Below, one piece after another: positions 29,931 through 39,691 of a stretch of 64,000 bases of DNA. The DNA comes from Arthrobacter sp. ISL-95 (GTDB lineage Bacteria; Actinomycetota; Actinomycetes; Actinomycetales; Micrococcaceae). A program made the position numbers and the translations under genes. A model generated the notes under the pieces. It made no database searches, was not told the origin of the DNA, and saw only the letters and a program-made list of their open reading frames with translations. Where the stretch lies: positions 1 to 64,000 of the forward strand of contig NZ_JAGGPR010000012.1 in NCBI RefSeq assembly GCF_018613695.1, given 5' to 3'. Positions within the stretch are counted from its first letter, which is position 1. The number at the start of each line of letters is the position of its first letter.

Positions 29931-29997
29931 CACGTCGCCGGATTACAAGCAACAACTACAACCCAACACCTCCACACCACAGGAACAGGATCTACCG

Positions 29998-30969
29998 ATG
30001 ACCATGACAAACGAGCAGGCCGCCTGGTTTGCAGAGACGTTCGAGAAGCTCGTTGCCAACGTGGGTAAGGCCGTGCTGGGCAAAGAACACGTCATCCGGC
30101 TGACGTTCATGGCGATGATGGCAGAAGGCCACGTCCTGTTTGAAGACGCTCCGGGCACGGGTAAAACCTCCCTGGCGCGTGCCTTGGCCGCGACGGTCCA
30201 GGGTTCGCACAACCGTATTCAGTTCACGCCTGACCTTCTGCCCTCTGACGTTACAGGTGTGACCATTTACGATCAGAAGACGCAGAAGTTCGAGTTCCAC
30301 AAGGGTCCGGTGTTCAACAACATCGTCCTGGCTGACGAAATCAACCGTGCTTCCCCCAAGACGCAGTCCGCGTTGCTGGAGGTCATGGAGGAATCCCGCG
30401 TGACCGTGGACGGCACCACGTACGAGGCAGGCCGCCCGTTCATGGTTTTGGCTACCCAGAACCCCATTGAACAGGCGGGCACCTACCGTCTGCCCGAGGC
30501 CCAGCTTGATCGCTTCCTTATCAAGACCTCCATCGGCTACCCGGACCACGCCTCCACCGTTCGGCTGCTGGGCGGGGCCAACTTGAAGGATCGCTCGAAG
30601 GACCTCACGCCGTTGATCACCACCCAGGCTGTGGCTGATATGGCGGACCTGGCAGCTACAACCCACGTGGACACTGCGGTGCTGGAGTACATTTCGCGCC
30701 TTTGCGAAGAGACCCGCAACGCCGGCGAAACCCGGCTTGGTGTCTCCGTCCGTGGTGCTCTGGCCATGGTCCGCGCCGCGAAGGTGTGGGCGGCCAGCCA
30801 AGGCCGAAACTTTGTACTGCCGGATGACATCAAGGAACTGGCTCCCGTGGTGTGGACGCACCGTTTGGTGATGGACCCGGAAGCCGAATTCTCAGGGGCA
30901 ACGCCCGAGGTGGTACTCAACCGCGTGCTCGCCGACGTCGCCGCCCCGCAGCAACGCGCCAGCGCGTAG
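29998..30969 (+). CDS. MoxR-family AAA+ ATPase
   Basis: Chaperone-like ATPase of 323 aa. The P-loop is EDAPGTGKTSLA (residues 49-60), Walker B and sensor region are VLADEINRASPKTQSALLEVMEE (MoxR hallmark, here in shortened quotation DEINRASPKTQSALL), and the sensor 1 block is VLATQNPIEQAGTYRLPEAQ. The ATG at 29998 has AGGAACAGGA upstream; the longer frame to 29899 overlaps protein B and is rejected. MoxR proteins are almost always encoded before DUF58 and transglutaminase-like genes, as here, and are thought to remodel or activate partner complexes. In this locus the likely clients are the DUF58 protein or the giant proteins (inference). Confidence 0.93.
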   Translation: MTMTNEQAAWFAETFEKLVANVGKAVLGKEHVIRLTFMAMMAEGHVLFEDAPGTGKTSLARALAATVQGSHNRIQFTPDLLPSDVTGVTIYDQKTQKFEFHKGPVFNNIVLADEINRASPKTQSALLEVMEESRVTVDGTTYEAGRPFMVLATQNPIEQAGTYRLPEAQLDRFLIKTSIGYPDHASTVRLLGGANLKDRSKDLTPLITTQAVADMADLAATTHVDTAVLEYISRLCEETRNAGETRLGVSVRGALAMVRAAKVWAASQGRNFVLPDDIKELAPVVWTHRLVMDPEAEFSGATPEVVLNRVLADVAAPQQRASA

Positions 30970-31039
30970 CCATCAGCGGCGCTTAGCGCAGCGCCTCCAC
31001 CCCTGCTCAATCGCACCCAGCTCTAGCAAAGGCCCCCAC

Positions 31040-32461
31040 ATGTCCTCCAGCACACCCCTGAACAGGGCTGCTGATTCGTTCAAGCGCGCTGCGTCTGCGC
31101 TTGGCGATAAGATGCGCTCCCTGCGCGGCCCTGGCAGCGAGCCGGGGAAGCGACCCGGCCAGCCCAACAAACGCGGCCAGCCCAACAAACGCGGCCGGTC
31201 CAGCAAGCTCCATCCTGCCGCTGTATGGGCCGAAGCTGCCGGGACCGCGGGCGACTTCCTCTCGCCGGCGTGGGACAAGGTCCGGGCTGTGTGGCTGAGG
31301 TTCGTCTGGCCCGTCCTCGCGGTGGTAAGCCTGCTCGGCTGGGTAGTGTTGGCTGCCTCAATCGGGCTCTGGTGGGCGGGGCAGGCGTGGGGCTGGCAGG
31401 AAGCCAAATCGGCCGCGATGGTGGCTTTCCTGCTGTTCCTCCTGGCCATCGGCTTCATTGTGGGTCGTTCGGCCTATGGCGTGGTCTTGGACCTTGCCCG
31501 CACCCGGGTGGCGGTGGGGGACGACGCAGTGGGCAGCATTGCCGTGTCCAACGTTTCCACCAGGCCGTTGCTGCCTGCGGCTTTGGAGCTCCCCGTCGGT
31601 TCCAATACTGCCGTGTTCCATTTGCCCCGTATGAAGCCTGCGCAGGTTCATGAGGATCTCTTCACCATTCCCACGGCCCGGCGCGCGGTGATTGTGGTGG
31701 GTCCGGTCCGCTCTGTGCGCGCCGACCCCCTCCACCTACTTCGGCGTCGCGTCATGTGGACTGATCCGGTGGACCTGTTCGTGCACCCCCGCACCGTTTC
31801 CCTGGGCAGCTCGGCGGCAGGCTTCATCCGTGACCTTGAGGGCATGCCCACTACGGAGCTGTCCAGTGCGGATGTCTCCTTCCATGCTTTGCGCGACTAC
31901 GTCCCGGGCGATGATCGGCGCCACATCCACTGGAAGACCACCGCACGCACCAACAAGCTCATGGTCCGCCAGTTCGAGGAAACCCGTCGCGCGCACCTTG
32001 CCATTTCTTTGTCCATCAACACCGATGAGTACGACTCCGAGGCGGAGTTCGAGATGGCGATCTCAGTGGCCGCTTCCATTGGCCGGCAGGCCATTCGTGA
32101 ACAGCGCGACTTGGATGTCCTGACCCAAAAGGGGCCGCTCCGCTGTGAAACGGGCCGGAACCTGCTGGACGACATGACCAGGATTGTCGGGGCACCCATG
32201 CGGAAGACAGCCGTCGACCTCGCCCGGACACTTTCTGATACCGTCCCCAACGCCTCCGTGGTGTTCTTCGTCGTGGGCAGCCATGTGACCGCCACGCAGT
32301 TGCGTACGGCCTCCGCGTCCGTGCCTCCCGGCGTGCGGAGCCTGGCGGTTCGTGTCCAACCCAGCGCGGCGCCGTCGAGGGCCAACATCGGGGACCTCAC
32401 GGTCCTGACCGTTGGCGACCTGGACGATCTGGCCATTGTTCTTCGAAAGGCGGCAGCATGA
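31040..32461 (+). CDS. DUF58-domain membrane protein
   Basis: This 473-aa protein has a basic Arg/Pro/Gly-rich N-terminus with a short direct repeat (PNKRGQPNKRG), then two adjacent membrane segments (about residues 90-112 and 118-142), then a beta-rich stretch and the DUF58 core with VPGDDRRHIHWKTTARTN (about residue 289) and a von Willebrand A-like fold to the C-terminus. DUF58 proteins accompany MoxR ATPases; a role as the membrane partner of MoxR is established only as a genomic association. The gene overlaps the next by 4 bp (ATGA). Confidence 0.9.
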   Translation: MSSSTPLNRAADSFKRAASALGDKMRSLRGPGSEPGKRPGQPNKRGQPNKRGRSSKLHPAAVWAEAAGTAGDFLSPAWDKVRAVWLRFVWPVLAVVSLLGWVVLAASIGLWWAGQAWGWQEAKSAAMVAFLLFLLAIGFIVGRSAYGVVLDLARTRVAVGDDAVGSIAVSNVSTRPLLPAALELPVGSNTAVFHLPRMKPAQVHEDLFTIPTARRAVIVVGPVRSVRADPLHLLRRRVMWTDPVDLFVHPRTVSLGSSAAGFIRDLEGMPTTELSSADVSFHALRDYVPGDDRRHIHWKTTARTNKLMVRQFEETRRAHLAISLSINTDEYDSEAEFEMAISVAASIGRQAIREQRDLDVLTQKGPLRCETGRNLLDDMTRIVGAPMRKTAVDLARTLSDTVPNASVVFFVVGSHVTATQLRTASASVPPGVRSLAVRVQPSAAPSRANIGDLTVLTVGDLDDLAIVLRKAAA

Positions 32462-34971
32462 GCACCGCGCCCAGTCTCCGTCCCCGCGCAAAGGAAACCC
32501 GGGCAGCCAAGGGCACCCGCGCTGCCCAAGGGTCCAGGTCTGCGGCCCGTGCCACGGGCAGATCCATTTTCAGCGACGGCCGTCCACTGTGGCATTTTGC
32601 CGCTGACTGCGGTGCCCTGCTGGTGCTGCTGTTCCTTGGCGTCCTCGGGTTTACCCTCAGCTTCGGGGGAGACCCCCATTACCTCATCGCAGGCTTGGGC
32701 GGTGTGCTGCTGGGGTTGGGCATCGCCGTCCTGAACGCGCACTTCCGGCTGGGGCTGCTGATCACCGCTGCGTTGGCCTTCGGTGCCTACATGGTCTTCG
32801 GATCGGCCCTGGCAGTGCCGGACTCTGCAGTTTTCGGTTTCCTGCCCAGTTTGGACTCGTTGCGCACGCTCCTGCTGGGCATCGTCTTTGCCTGGAAAGA
32901 CATGCTCACTGTTGGCGTGCCTGTGGGGACCGCGAACGGCATGCTCATTGTGCCGTTCCTGAGTTCGTTGGTGACGGCGCTGGCCGCCGGTCTGCTCACG
33001 TGGCGTCTGAAGAGCCCCTACTGGCCGTTGCTTCCCGTGCTGATTCTCTTCGTCACGGGCATTGCCTTCAGTACCAGCGCGGGCTTCCTCAACGTGGAGC
33101 GCGGTGTTTCCCTGACCATCGTGTCCGTTGTGTGGGCGACGTTCCGCCGCGACGTACTGCGCCGGAACAGCACCAAAGCCGTTTCGGCCAACAGGCCGGA
33201 TTCCGACGTCGCCACGGCCCGCCGCGGGCAGCTCCGCCGGCTGGGAACTGCTGCAGCCGTGATAGCTGTGGCGGTGGGCGTCACCGCAATCGCCTCGCCG
33301 TTGGTCACCGCCAGCGATGACCGCAAGGTTCTCCGCAACACGATCGTCCCGCCTTTCGATCCCCGGGATTACATCACCCCGCTGGCGAGCTTCCGCAGCT
33401 TCGTCAAGGATGAGAAGGACAAGACGCTGTTCACGGTCAAGGGGCTGCCCAAGGACGCCCGCGTCCGGCTGGCGGCACTGGATGCCTTCAACGGCCTGAA
33501 CTACACCATGGATCCCAACAGTTCCGGCAACTTCAGCAAGGTGGGCGACGCCCGTTCGCTGAACACGTTGGCGGACTCCGGGAGCCCGGTGCAGGGCACC
33601 AACTACACACTGGACATCACCGTGGAGGACTATCAGGGCTACTTTGTGCCCGGTGGCCGCCACACCACGGGGATGAGTTTCGCAGACACGTCAGGTGCAG
33701 CTTCAGGGCTGTACTTCAACGCCGGCACGGACACCGCAGTGACCACCAAGGGCTTGGCCAGGGGCGAAAACTACACCGTGCAAGTCTCGGACCCGGGGAC
33801 CCTGGAGCACGGACAGCTTACGCAGTACGACTTCGCGAAGCTGACGCTGCCCGAGGCAGAGGAAGTGCCGCCGATTGTGGCGTCGCAGGCGAATCAACTT
33901 TCGGAGGATGCGCCGACGGCCATTGACCGCGTCCGGCAGATCGAGGCGCACTTCCAGAAAAGCGGCGCTTTCAGCAACGGACTGGTAGCCGAGGGGCAGC
34001 TCCCCAGCCTCCCCGGCCACAGCGCGGCACGCGTCCGCAACATGCTTTCCGCCAAGCAAATGCTGGGCGATGACGAACAATACGCCGTATCCATGTCCCT
34101 CATGCTCCGCCACCTTGGCATCCCGTCCCGTGTGGTGATGGGGTTCTACCCGGACCCCAAGAGTCCCGAGAACGGCGCGGGCGACATCAAGATCACGGGT
34201 AAGGACGTCCACGCCTGGGTTGAAGTGGCGTTCGACCGCGTGGGATGGGTTTCCTTCGATCCCACCCCGCCCAAGGACAATGTGCCCATCCCGCCGGACC
34301 CCGAGAACAAGTCCAAGCCCAAGCCACAGGTGCTGCAGCCGCCGCCCCCGCCGCAGGAGCCCGCGGACCTGCCGCCGGATTCCACCCCGGACGCCTTGGA
34401 TGCTGACGAGAAGAAGAATAACCCTTGGCTTTTCTGGGGTCCGCTGCTCGCGGCCATTGGCATGGCACTGATTCCGCTGGGGATCCTCGCCTTGCCGCTG
34501 CTGCTGATTCTCCTGCTGAAATCACGACGCCGGACGGCGCGTTTCCGTGATGGCCACCCCGCGCAGCGGGTTGGCGCCGGCTGGAACGAAGTGCTGAGCC
34601 TGGTCACCGATATGGGTGCTTCGATCGACACCAAGTCCACCCGGCGCGAATCGGCCACGGTCATTGCTGACGCGTTCCCCACCACCGGAACTACCACCAC
34701 CCTCCTTGCCCACCGAGCCGACGCCGCTGTGTTCGGTGCGGGTCAACCCAGTGAGGACGAGGTCAAGGAGTACTGGGAGATCGTTGATACGTCGTTGACC
34801 GACATCACGGGAAGCGTCGGTTTTTGGAAACGGCAGCAGGCACGGTTCTCGCCGCGCTCGTTGCTGTCCGATGGCCGCGCGGCCCTTCGTCGCCGTCAAC
34901 AGGGCGCCACCGAGCCTGCGAAGCGCCGTTTCACTTTGCCGTTCAAGAAGGACACCACTGATGAGCAATGA
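32458..34971 (+). CDS. TgpA-like transglutaminase-fold membrane protein, catalytic Cys replaced
   Basis: This 837-aa protein has about six N-terminal membrane segments (residues ~40-290), a large external domain with a transglutaminase-core fold, a further membrane segment (about 655-690) and a basic cytosolic tail. In active members the nucleophile sits in a GxCxQ-type motif; here the aligned segment reads LGDDEQYAVSMS with Asp539 (GAC at 34072-34074) at the cysteine position. His585 (VHAWVEV) and Asp601 (FDPTPP) are kept. It is therefore probably not a cysteine protease or transglutaminase but a binding or scaffold protein, unless the alignment is shifted. A Pro-rich linker (PPPPPQEPADLPP) joins the domain to the last membrane helix. 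Overlaps its neighbours by 4 and 11 bp. Confidence 0.88.
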   Translation: MSTAPSLRPRAKETRAAKGTRAAQGSRSAARATGRSIFSDGRPLWHFAADCGALLVLLFLGVLGFTLSFGGDPHYLIAGLGGVLLGLGIAVLNAHFRLGLLITAALAFGAYMVFGSALAVPDSAVFGFLPSLDSLRTLLLGIVFAWKDMLTVGVPVGTANGMLIVPFLSSLVTALAAGLLTWRLKSPYWPLLPVLILFVTGIAFSTSAGFLNVERGVSLTIVSVVWATFRRDVLRRNSTKAVSANRPDSDVATARRGQLRRLGTAAAVIAVAVGVTAIASPLVTASDDRKVLRNTIVPPFDPRDYITPLASFRSFVKDEKDKTLFTVKGLPKDARVRLAALDAFNGLNYTMDPNSSGNFSKVGDARSLNTLADSGSPVQGTNYTLDITVEDYQGYFVPGGRHTTGMSFADTSGAASGLYFNAGTDTAVTTKGLARGENYTVQVSDPGTLEHGQLTQYDFAKLTLPEAEEVPPIVASQANQLSEDAPTAIDRVRQIEAHFQKSGAFSNGLVAEGQLPSLPGHSAARVRNMLSAKQMLGDDEQYAVSMSLMLRHLGIPSRVVMGFYPDPKSPENGAGDIKITGKDVHAWVEVAFDRVGWVSFDPTPPKDNVPIPPDPENKSKPKPQVLQPPPPPQEPADLPPDSTPDALDADEKKNNPWLFWGPLLAAIGMALIPLGILALPLLLILLLKSRRRTARFRDGHPAQRVGAGWNEVLSLVTDMGASIDTKSTRRESATVIADAFPTTGTTTTLLAHRADAAVFGAGQPSEDEVKEYWEIVDTSLTDITGSVGFWKRQQARFSPRSLLSDGRAALRRRQQGATEPAKRRFTLPFKKDTTDEQ

Positions 34972-36628
34972 GACAGAACTTTGCCCGGCTTGCCGGCACG
35001 GGGTTCGCCCGGGCGCGACGTTCTGCACGCAATGCGGTTCACCCCTGAATAACCGGGGTGCCCGCAAGGAAGGCAACATCAACCATGCCCAGAAGGCGGC
35101 GTTGGAGTTCGCCAACCGGCACGGCTTCTCCGATCCCGGTAGTATCTCGGTAGTGTCGGCGCCGGCGTCGCCGATGCAGCACGGAACAAAAACCATGCCG
35201 GATCGTATGCCGGGGCCAGGGGGAGGGACCACTATGACCACCAAGCTCGAATTGGCGCCCGCCTCTGCCGGGAAACGCCTGGGCGCAGCTGTGTTGGACT
35301 GGCTGGGACCTTTTGCCGTGCTCGCAACCACATTCGCCATAGGTATTGCCGGCATCACGCAGACCCGCAGGAACGGCTTCATCGTCTACGACACCGGCCT
35401 TTTGGTTCTCCTGGGGAGCATCGGCCTGGGCGTGACCGTGGTGTACACCTTTGTCATTCTTGGTCTTGAGGCGAAGTCGGGAAACACCGTCGGCAACCAG
35501 CTCATGGGCATCCGCAGTGCCGATTCTGATGGCTATGCGCCGGGTGCCGGCGTTGTATTTGTTCGTGGAATCCTCACGGGCGGCCTCTTGTTGCTGGGGT
35601 CCATCGTTGGGGTCATCTTGTCGGCACTCGGATTGATTGGGCTGGTCCTCTGGATAGCCTTGCCGCTGATGTTCCTTGGTGTTGTTTGGGCTGTCCTTGT
35701 GGTCGTCTCCAACGCCTGGGACAAGAACGGCAAATTGCGCGGCTGGCAGGACAAAGCGGCAAAGTCGTTGGTGTTCGACGTCAACGCGGGGCGCAACCCG
35801 GTGACCACGGGCGGCATTCAAGGCCCTTACAGCTTCGCCCCGATGGATCTCCCGCCGGTTCAACCCGTGGCTTCCCCGGTACCTTCGGGTGCTGCGTCGG
35901 GTGCCCGTAACAACCCGAACGTACAGGCAGCTCCCGGGCAGGCTGCTCCGGCCAGGATCTCTCCGACGCAATCCTCGCCCGCGCAGGCAACGCCCACCCA
36001 GGCGTCGCACGCCCAGACCTTGCCCGCCCAGACCTCAGCCGCACAGACGAGTCCTGCGACGCCTGCCGGTCAGCCTTCGCATGATCCGAACCAATGGCGT
36101 CCGCCATCGGCGCCTTTCGCGCCGGCACCGCGTACCTCTGCACAGCCTCAGGCCCCGGTGGCACACGTTCCGGCCACGCAGGCCCCTGCGGCACCGCAGT
36201 CAGTAACGATCACACCCCAGGACACACTTGCGGCCACCGCCCACCCGGACGACGACGTAGAGCGCACCCAGATGCGCCCCGGCGCCGCCCGTGCCCAGGC
36301 CGTCCTGCGGATCCGGGTTGACGACGGTCAGGACATTCAGTTGGGCGGGTCAGTACTCCTCGGCCGTAACCCGGCGCCGCAGCCTGGGGAATCCGTGGAG
36401 CAACTGCTGCCCGTAACAGATCCCGGCCGGTCGATATCCAAAACACACCTGCATCTGCGCGTCGATGGCGACGGTGTCTGGGTCACAGACCGTAATTCCA
36501 CCAACGGCAGCGCCGTCACTACGCCGGACGGTTTGCAGACCAGGCTTAACCCAGGCGAAGCAAGCTTTGTCCGTCCCGGTTCCACCGTTCACTTTGGGGA
36601 CCGTTCCTTCCACCTAGGACAAGCATGA
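34961..36628 (+). CDS. Zinc-ribbon, RDD membrane and FHA domain protein
   Basis: This 555-aa signalling or scaffold protein has three parts. Residues 7-26 are a zinc ribbon (CPACRHG...FCTQCG). Residues ~100-275 are an RDD-family membrane domain with about four membrane segments (KRLGAAVLDWLGP at its start, GNQLMGIR in the middle). A long Ala/Pro/Gln/Thr-rich disordered linker follows (about 280-440). Residues ~446-555 are an FHA domain with LLGRNP, SISKTHLHL and DRNSTNGS, the residues that read phosphothreonine. The ATG at 34961 overlaps the transglutaminase gene by 11 bp; a longer start at 34871 lies inside that gene. It probably recruits phosphorylated partners of the kinase at 39688 to the membrane. 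Confidence 0.88.
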   Translation: MSNETELCPACRHGVRPGATFCTQCGSPLNNRGARKEGNINHAQKAALEFANRHGFSDPGSISVVSAPASPMQHGTKTMPDRMPGPGGGTTMTTKLELAPASAGKRLGAAVLDWLGPFAVLATTFAIGIAGITQTRRNGFIVYDTGLLVLLGSIGLGVTVVYTFVILGLEAKSGNTVGNQLMGIRSADSDGYAPGAGVVFVRGILTGGLLLLGSIVGVILSALGLIGLVLWIALPLMFLGVVWAVLVVVSNAWDKNGKLRGWQDKAAKSLVFDVNAGRNPVTTGGIQGPYSFAPMDLPPVQPVASPVPSGAASGARNNPNVQAAPGQAAPARISPTQSSPAQATPTQASHAQTLPAQTSAAQTSPATPAGQPSHDPNQWRPPSAPFAPAPRTSAQPQAPVAHVPATQAPAAPQSVTITPQDTLAATAHPDDDVERTQMRPGAARAQAVLRIRVDDGQDIQLGGSVLLGRNPAPQPGESVEQLLPVTDPGRSISKTHLHLRVDGDGVWVTDRNSTNGSAVTTPDGLQTRLNPGEASFVRPGSTVHFGDRSFHLGQA

Positions 36629-37551
36629 ACTCACAGCCGGCCACCCCCGCCAACGCCGAAGCGGGTCCCGATGCAGGCGGATCGGCTTTTCGCCTCAGCT
36701 ACGGGTACGGAACGGACCGCGGGCTGCGGCGTGAACTGAACGAAGACTCGTTCATCGCCTCGGACCCGGTCTTCGCCGTTGCCGACGGAATGGGCGGGCA
36801 CGAAGCAGGGGAAATCGCCAGCGGCATGTGCGTGCGGGCCTTGGGCAGTGCCCCTGAGTTGTCTACCGGCGTGCGCACTGCAACAGCAGCTGATCTCCAG
36901 TCCTGCCTGTTGAAGGCCGATGCCGCGATCCGCGATGCGACAGGTGCCCGCGCAGGGACGACACTGTCGGGAGTGGTGGTGGTGGAACAGATGGGCTTGC
37001 CTTACTGGCTGGTGATGAATATCGGCGATTCCAGGACGTACCGCCTCAGCCAGGGGGAGTTCGCACAGGTCAGCGTTGACCATTCTGAGGTTCAGGAGTT
37101 GGTGGATTCGGGGGATATCACTGCCGAGCAGGCAACAGTCCACCCCCGCCGCCATGTGGTGACCCGTGCCCTGGGTACCGGAGATGAGACTGAGGCCGAT
37201 TTCTGGCTGCTTCCCATTCAGGAAGGCGACCGGATCATGATCTGCTCGGACGGTCTCAACGGTGAACTGGGCGACGACCACATGTTCCGGATCCTCAGCA
37301 CCGTAGCCCATCCGCAGGATGCCGTGGATGCGCTGATTCAGGCCGCTTTGAGGAGCGGTGGCAGGGACAACGTCACCGTCATTGTGGTGGACGCCAAGAA
37401 CGTTTTGAACGATGCCGGCATTGCCATCACTGCGCCCCGCCCTGAGGTACCGTCCGAGGTTGAAGAAGACACCCTTCCACGGGCTTGGGTGAATGGCACG
37501 GACGAGGCCGCCGGGGCTGACCAGGAGGAAGGCGTCGATGGCAAGCAGTAA
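36625..37551 (+). CDS. PP2C-family Ser/Thr protein phosphatase
   Basis: This 308-aa cytosolic phosphatase should reverse phosphorylation by the kinase three genes downstream. All metal-binding motifs are intact: NEDSF, VADGMGGHEAGEIAS, VMNIGDSRTYRL, MICSDGLNGELGD and GGRDNVTVIVVD. A ~50-residue acidic tail follows the domain. It overlaps the upstream FHA gene by 4 bp (ATGA) and the downstream FHA gene by 14 bp, so dosage of reader and eraser is tied together. PP2C enzymes of this type (PstP/PrpC) depend on Mn2+ or Mg2+. Confidence 0.93.
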   Translation: MNSQPATPANAEAGPDAGGSAFRLSYGYGTDRGLRRELNEDSFIASDPVFAVADGMGGHEAGEIASGMCVRALGSAPELSTGVRTATAADLQSCLLKADAAIRDATGARAGTTLSGVVVVEQMGLPYWLVMNIGDSRTYRLSQGEFAQVSVDHSEVQELVDSGDITAEQATVHPRRHVVTRALGTGDETEADFWLLPIQEGDRIMICSDGLNGELGDDHMFRILSTVAHPQDAVDALIQAALRSGGRDNVTVIVVDAKNVLNDAGIAITAPRPEVPSEVEEDTLPRAWVNGTDEAAGADQEEGVDGKQ

Positions 37552-39691
37552 CCACCTTTTGCTGACCCGCTACCAGCAGGGTGAGTGGTTCGGTGTTGTG
37601 CGGAACGGAACCGTGGTGCTTCTTGGCCCCGATACACCGCACGCATTGATCGACACCGTCTGGGAGTTGCTGGCTTCCGCGCCGGAGGCCCACGAAGTCC
37701 TCCATGAGGTGACGGAGGCCTTTGGTGTTTCCCTCAGCCGAATTCCGCCGTTCGGGATCATTGACTCCAAAGACGCTCTCCGTGTATTCCTCCGGGGAGA
37801 CCTCGAACTGGTGGTGCAGTTGGGCGGAGGCGTACAACTGGGCGGTGGCGAGGAACGCCTTACGGGCCGTGACGTCACCACGTGGACCGAACGCCGGCTC
37901 GCGGATGCCACGGCCTACAGCGTTCGGATAGGGAACAGCACTGCCCTGTCCGCAAGAATTCCGACGGCGGGTGGAAGCCTTCCGGTGAACGACTCACCAC
38001 TGAACGACTCGCCACTGAACGCCTCGCCCTTGAACAGTCTCCCCTTGGGAGAAGGTGTGGTCCTCCTTGCATCGCTCGACGCCTCGGCTGGAACATCCGC
38101 CCGCACTGAAAACGAGCCCGAAGTCCCGCCCGCCACCGTATCCGACGAGACCATGATCGGTTACACGGAGGCGGACCTCGGCCTGACGATCGCGCCCGCC
38201 CACATGATCCGCTCCACCGCTTCCTCTGCCACCGCTTCCTCTGCCACTGAGGAAGATGCTGCTGAGCGACCCCTGGCCGCCGAGGGAAAGGGTGTGGCAC
38301 ACCTACCGGCTCCCGGGGGAGCGGAGGTAGCCGCAGAAGCGGCGGTACCGGCTGATCCGATGACCGACGACGCCTCGGCCCGCGCCAGGGAAGCTGCCCA
38401 AGAGGAACCGGCATCCGGAGAGAAAGCCGCGGCTGGAAAGGACACTTCGCCGACTGCAGGACCCTCGGTGGAACCCACGAGGCCTGAGGAACCCGCGGCA
38501 CACAAAGAAGCCAAGCCCTCCGCAGAACCCACAGCACTCGTAGAACCGACAGTTCCTGAAGGCCAGGCTGTGGAGCAGGAATCAGCCTCCGGGATCGGTG
38601 CAGATGCACCCGGCGTCCCGGTCCATACGAGCACTACCGATCCCATACTTCCCTCGCTGGAAAACACCACGAACTACGACCATTTGTGGGACAAGACGGT
38701 GATGAGAAACATTGAGGATGCCGCTGTCCGTACGGATGACGGGTCTGGGGACCACGACTCGCCTGCTTCGACGGCACAGGAAGCCCCTACACCTCCGGCG
38801 CCACCGGCACTGAACCCGTCAGCCGAAGCGACAGGCAACGATTCTTCGCAAGGAGGGTTCGCCGTCGGACGTGTTCCTGTCGCACCGGCTTCTGCACCAA
38901 GGGCTCAGGAGGAAAATGTGTCCGCGGCAGCGCCGTCCACTGGACTGATTGACTCGGTTCCGTGGCTGCGCAGCAGTTCCTCCACCCCTGGATCCGGCGG
39001 TGACCAGCAGGCTGCCCAAGCAATTCCGGCTGCCGCGCCCCAGGTACCTGCAGCTTGGAAGACGGCTCCCCAGGACGCGCCAGGAGACCAGAACACGCCC
39101 GTAGACCAGGACACGCCCGTAGACGAGGACTCGGATCATGACGGCCAGACCATCATGAAGAGCAGTCTTCCCACGGCAAACGACGGGGACTCCAAGGGTG
39201 CTTCGGGCGATGCTGAAACGCCCGCCGTGGTGGGGCCAAGCGTTTTGGCACGCATGTGCTCCCAAGGGCACGCCAACCCGCCCACGTATCCGCAATGCTC
39301 GGTATGCGGGGTACCTGTAACTGGAGACGCCGTCCACGTACCGCGTCCACGTCTGGGCAGGATGCGGCTTTCCACAGGTGAGCTGATTGATCTGGACCAG
39401 TCGCTCATCATTGGCCGGCAGCCGTCCGTTTCCCGTGTTCAAGGCGGCACCATGCCGCGTCTGGTCCAAGTGGACAGTCCCGGAGGAGACATTTCCCGTT
39501 CCCACGTGGAAGTCCGGCTGGAGGGTTGGCACGTCATGCTGTGCGACCTGAAGGCGACCAACGGAACCGTGCTCATCCGGGAAGGCCAGGCACCACGCCG
39601 GCTTGCCCAAAACGAAATGGCTATCCTGCTGGACGGCGATATCGCCGAGCTGGGTGACAACATTTCATTGCGTTTCGAGGAGATTCTTTGA
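37538..39691 (+). CDS. Large FHA-domain protein with zinc ribbon and long disordered middle
   Basis: This 717-aa protein has residues 1-150 forming a folded domain I do not recognise (GEWFGVVRNGTVVLLGPD near the start). Residues ~150-570 are low-complexity Ala/Pro/Glu/Thr sequence containing short repeats (LNDSPLNDSPLNASPLN; TPVDQDTPVDE), with many possible phosphorylation sites. A zinc ribbon (CSQGHANPPTYPQCSVCG, about 573-590) precedes a C-terminal FHA domain with IIGRQPSVSR, ISRSHVEVRLEGWHVML and LKATNGT. The start at 37538 overlaps the phosphatase gene by 14 bp. It likely acts as an adaptor that binds phosphothreonine; partner unknown. Confidence 0.85.
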   Translation: MASSNHLLLTRYQQGEWFGVVRNGTVVLLGPDTPHALIDTVWELLASAPEAHEVLHEVTEAFGVSLSRIPPFGIIDSKDALRVFLRGDLELVVQLGGGVQLGGGEERLTGRDVTTWTERRLADATAYSVRIGNSTALSARIPTAGGSLPVNDSPLNDSPLNASPLNSLPLGEGVVLLASLDASAGTSARTENEPEVPPATVSDETMIGYTEADLGLTIAPAHMIRSTASSATASSATEEDAAERPLAAEGKGVAHLPAPGGAEVAAEAAVPADPMTDDASARAREAAQEEPASGEKAAAGKDTSPTAGPSVEPTRPEEPAAHKEAKPSAEPTALVEPTVPEGQAVEQESASGIGADAPGVPVHTSTTDPILPSLENTTNYDHLWDKTVMRNIEDAAVRTDDGSGDHDSPASTAQEAPTPPAPPALNPSAEATGNDSSQGGFAVGRVPVAPASAPRAQEENVSAAAPSTGLIDSVPWLRSSSSTPGSGGDQQAAQAIPAAAPQVPAAWKTAPQDAPGDQNTPVDQDTPVDEDSDHDGQTIMKSSLPTANDGDSKGASGDAETPAVVGPSVLARMCSQGHANPPTYPQCSVCGVPVTGDAVHVPRPRLGRMRLSTGELIDLDQSLIIGRQPSVSRVQGGTMPRLVQVDSPGGDISRSHVEVRLEGWHVMLCDLKATNGTVLIREGQAPRRLAQNEMAILLDGDIAELGDNISLRFEEIL

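Noticed and set aside
30970..31039. A hidden WXG100 gene in gaps of the locus (30970-31039, 41494-41537, 23594-23843)
   Set aside because: Read in all frames by eye, none contains a ~95-codon helical frame with a central WxG.
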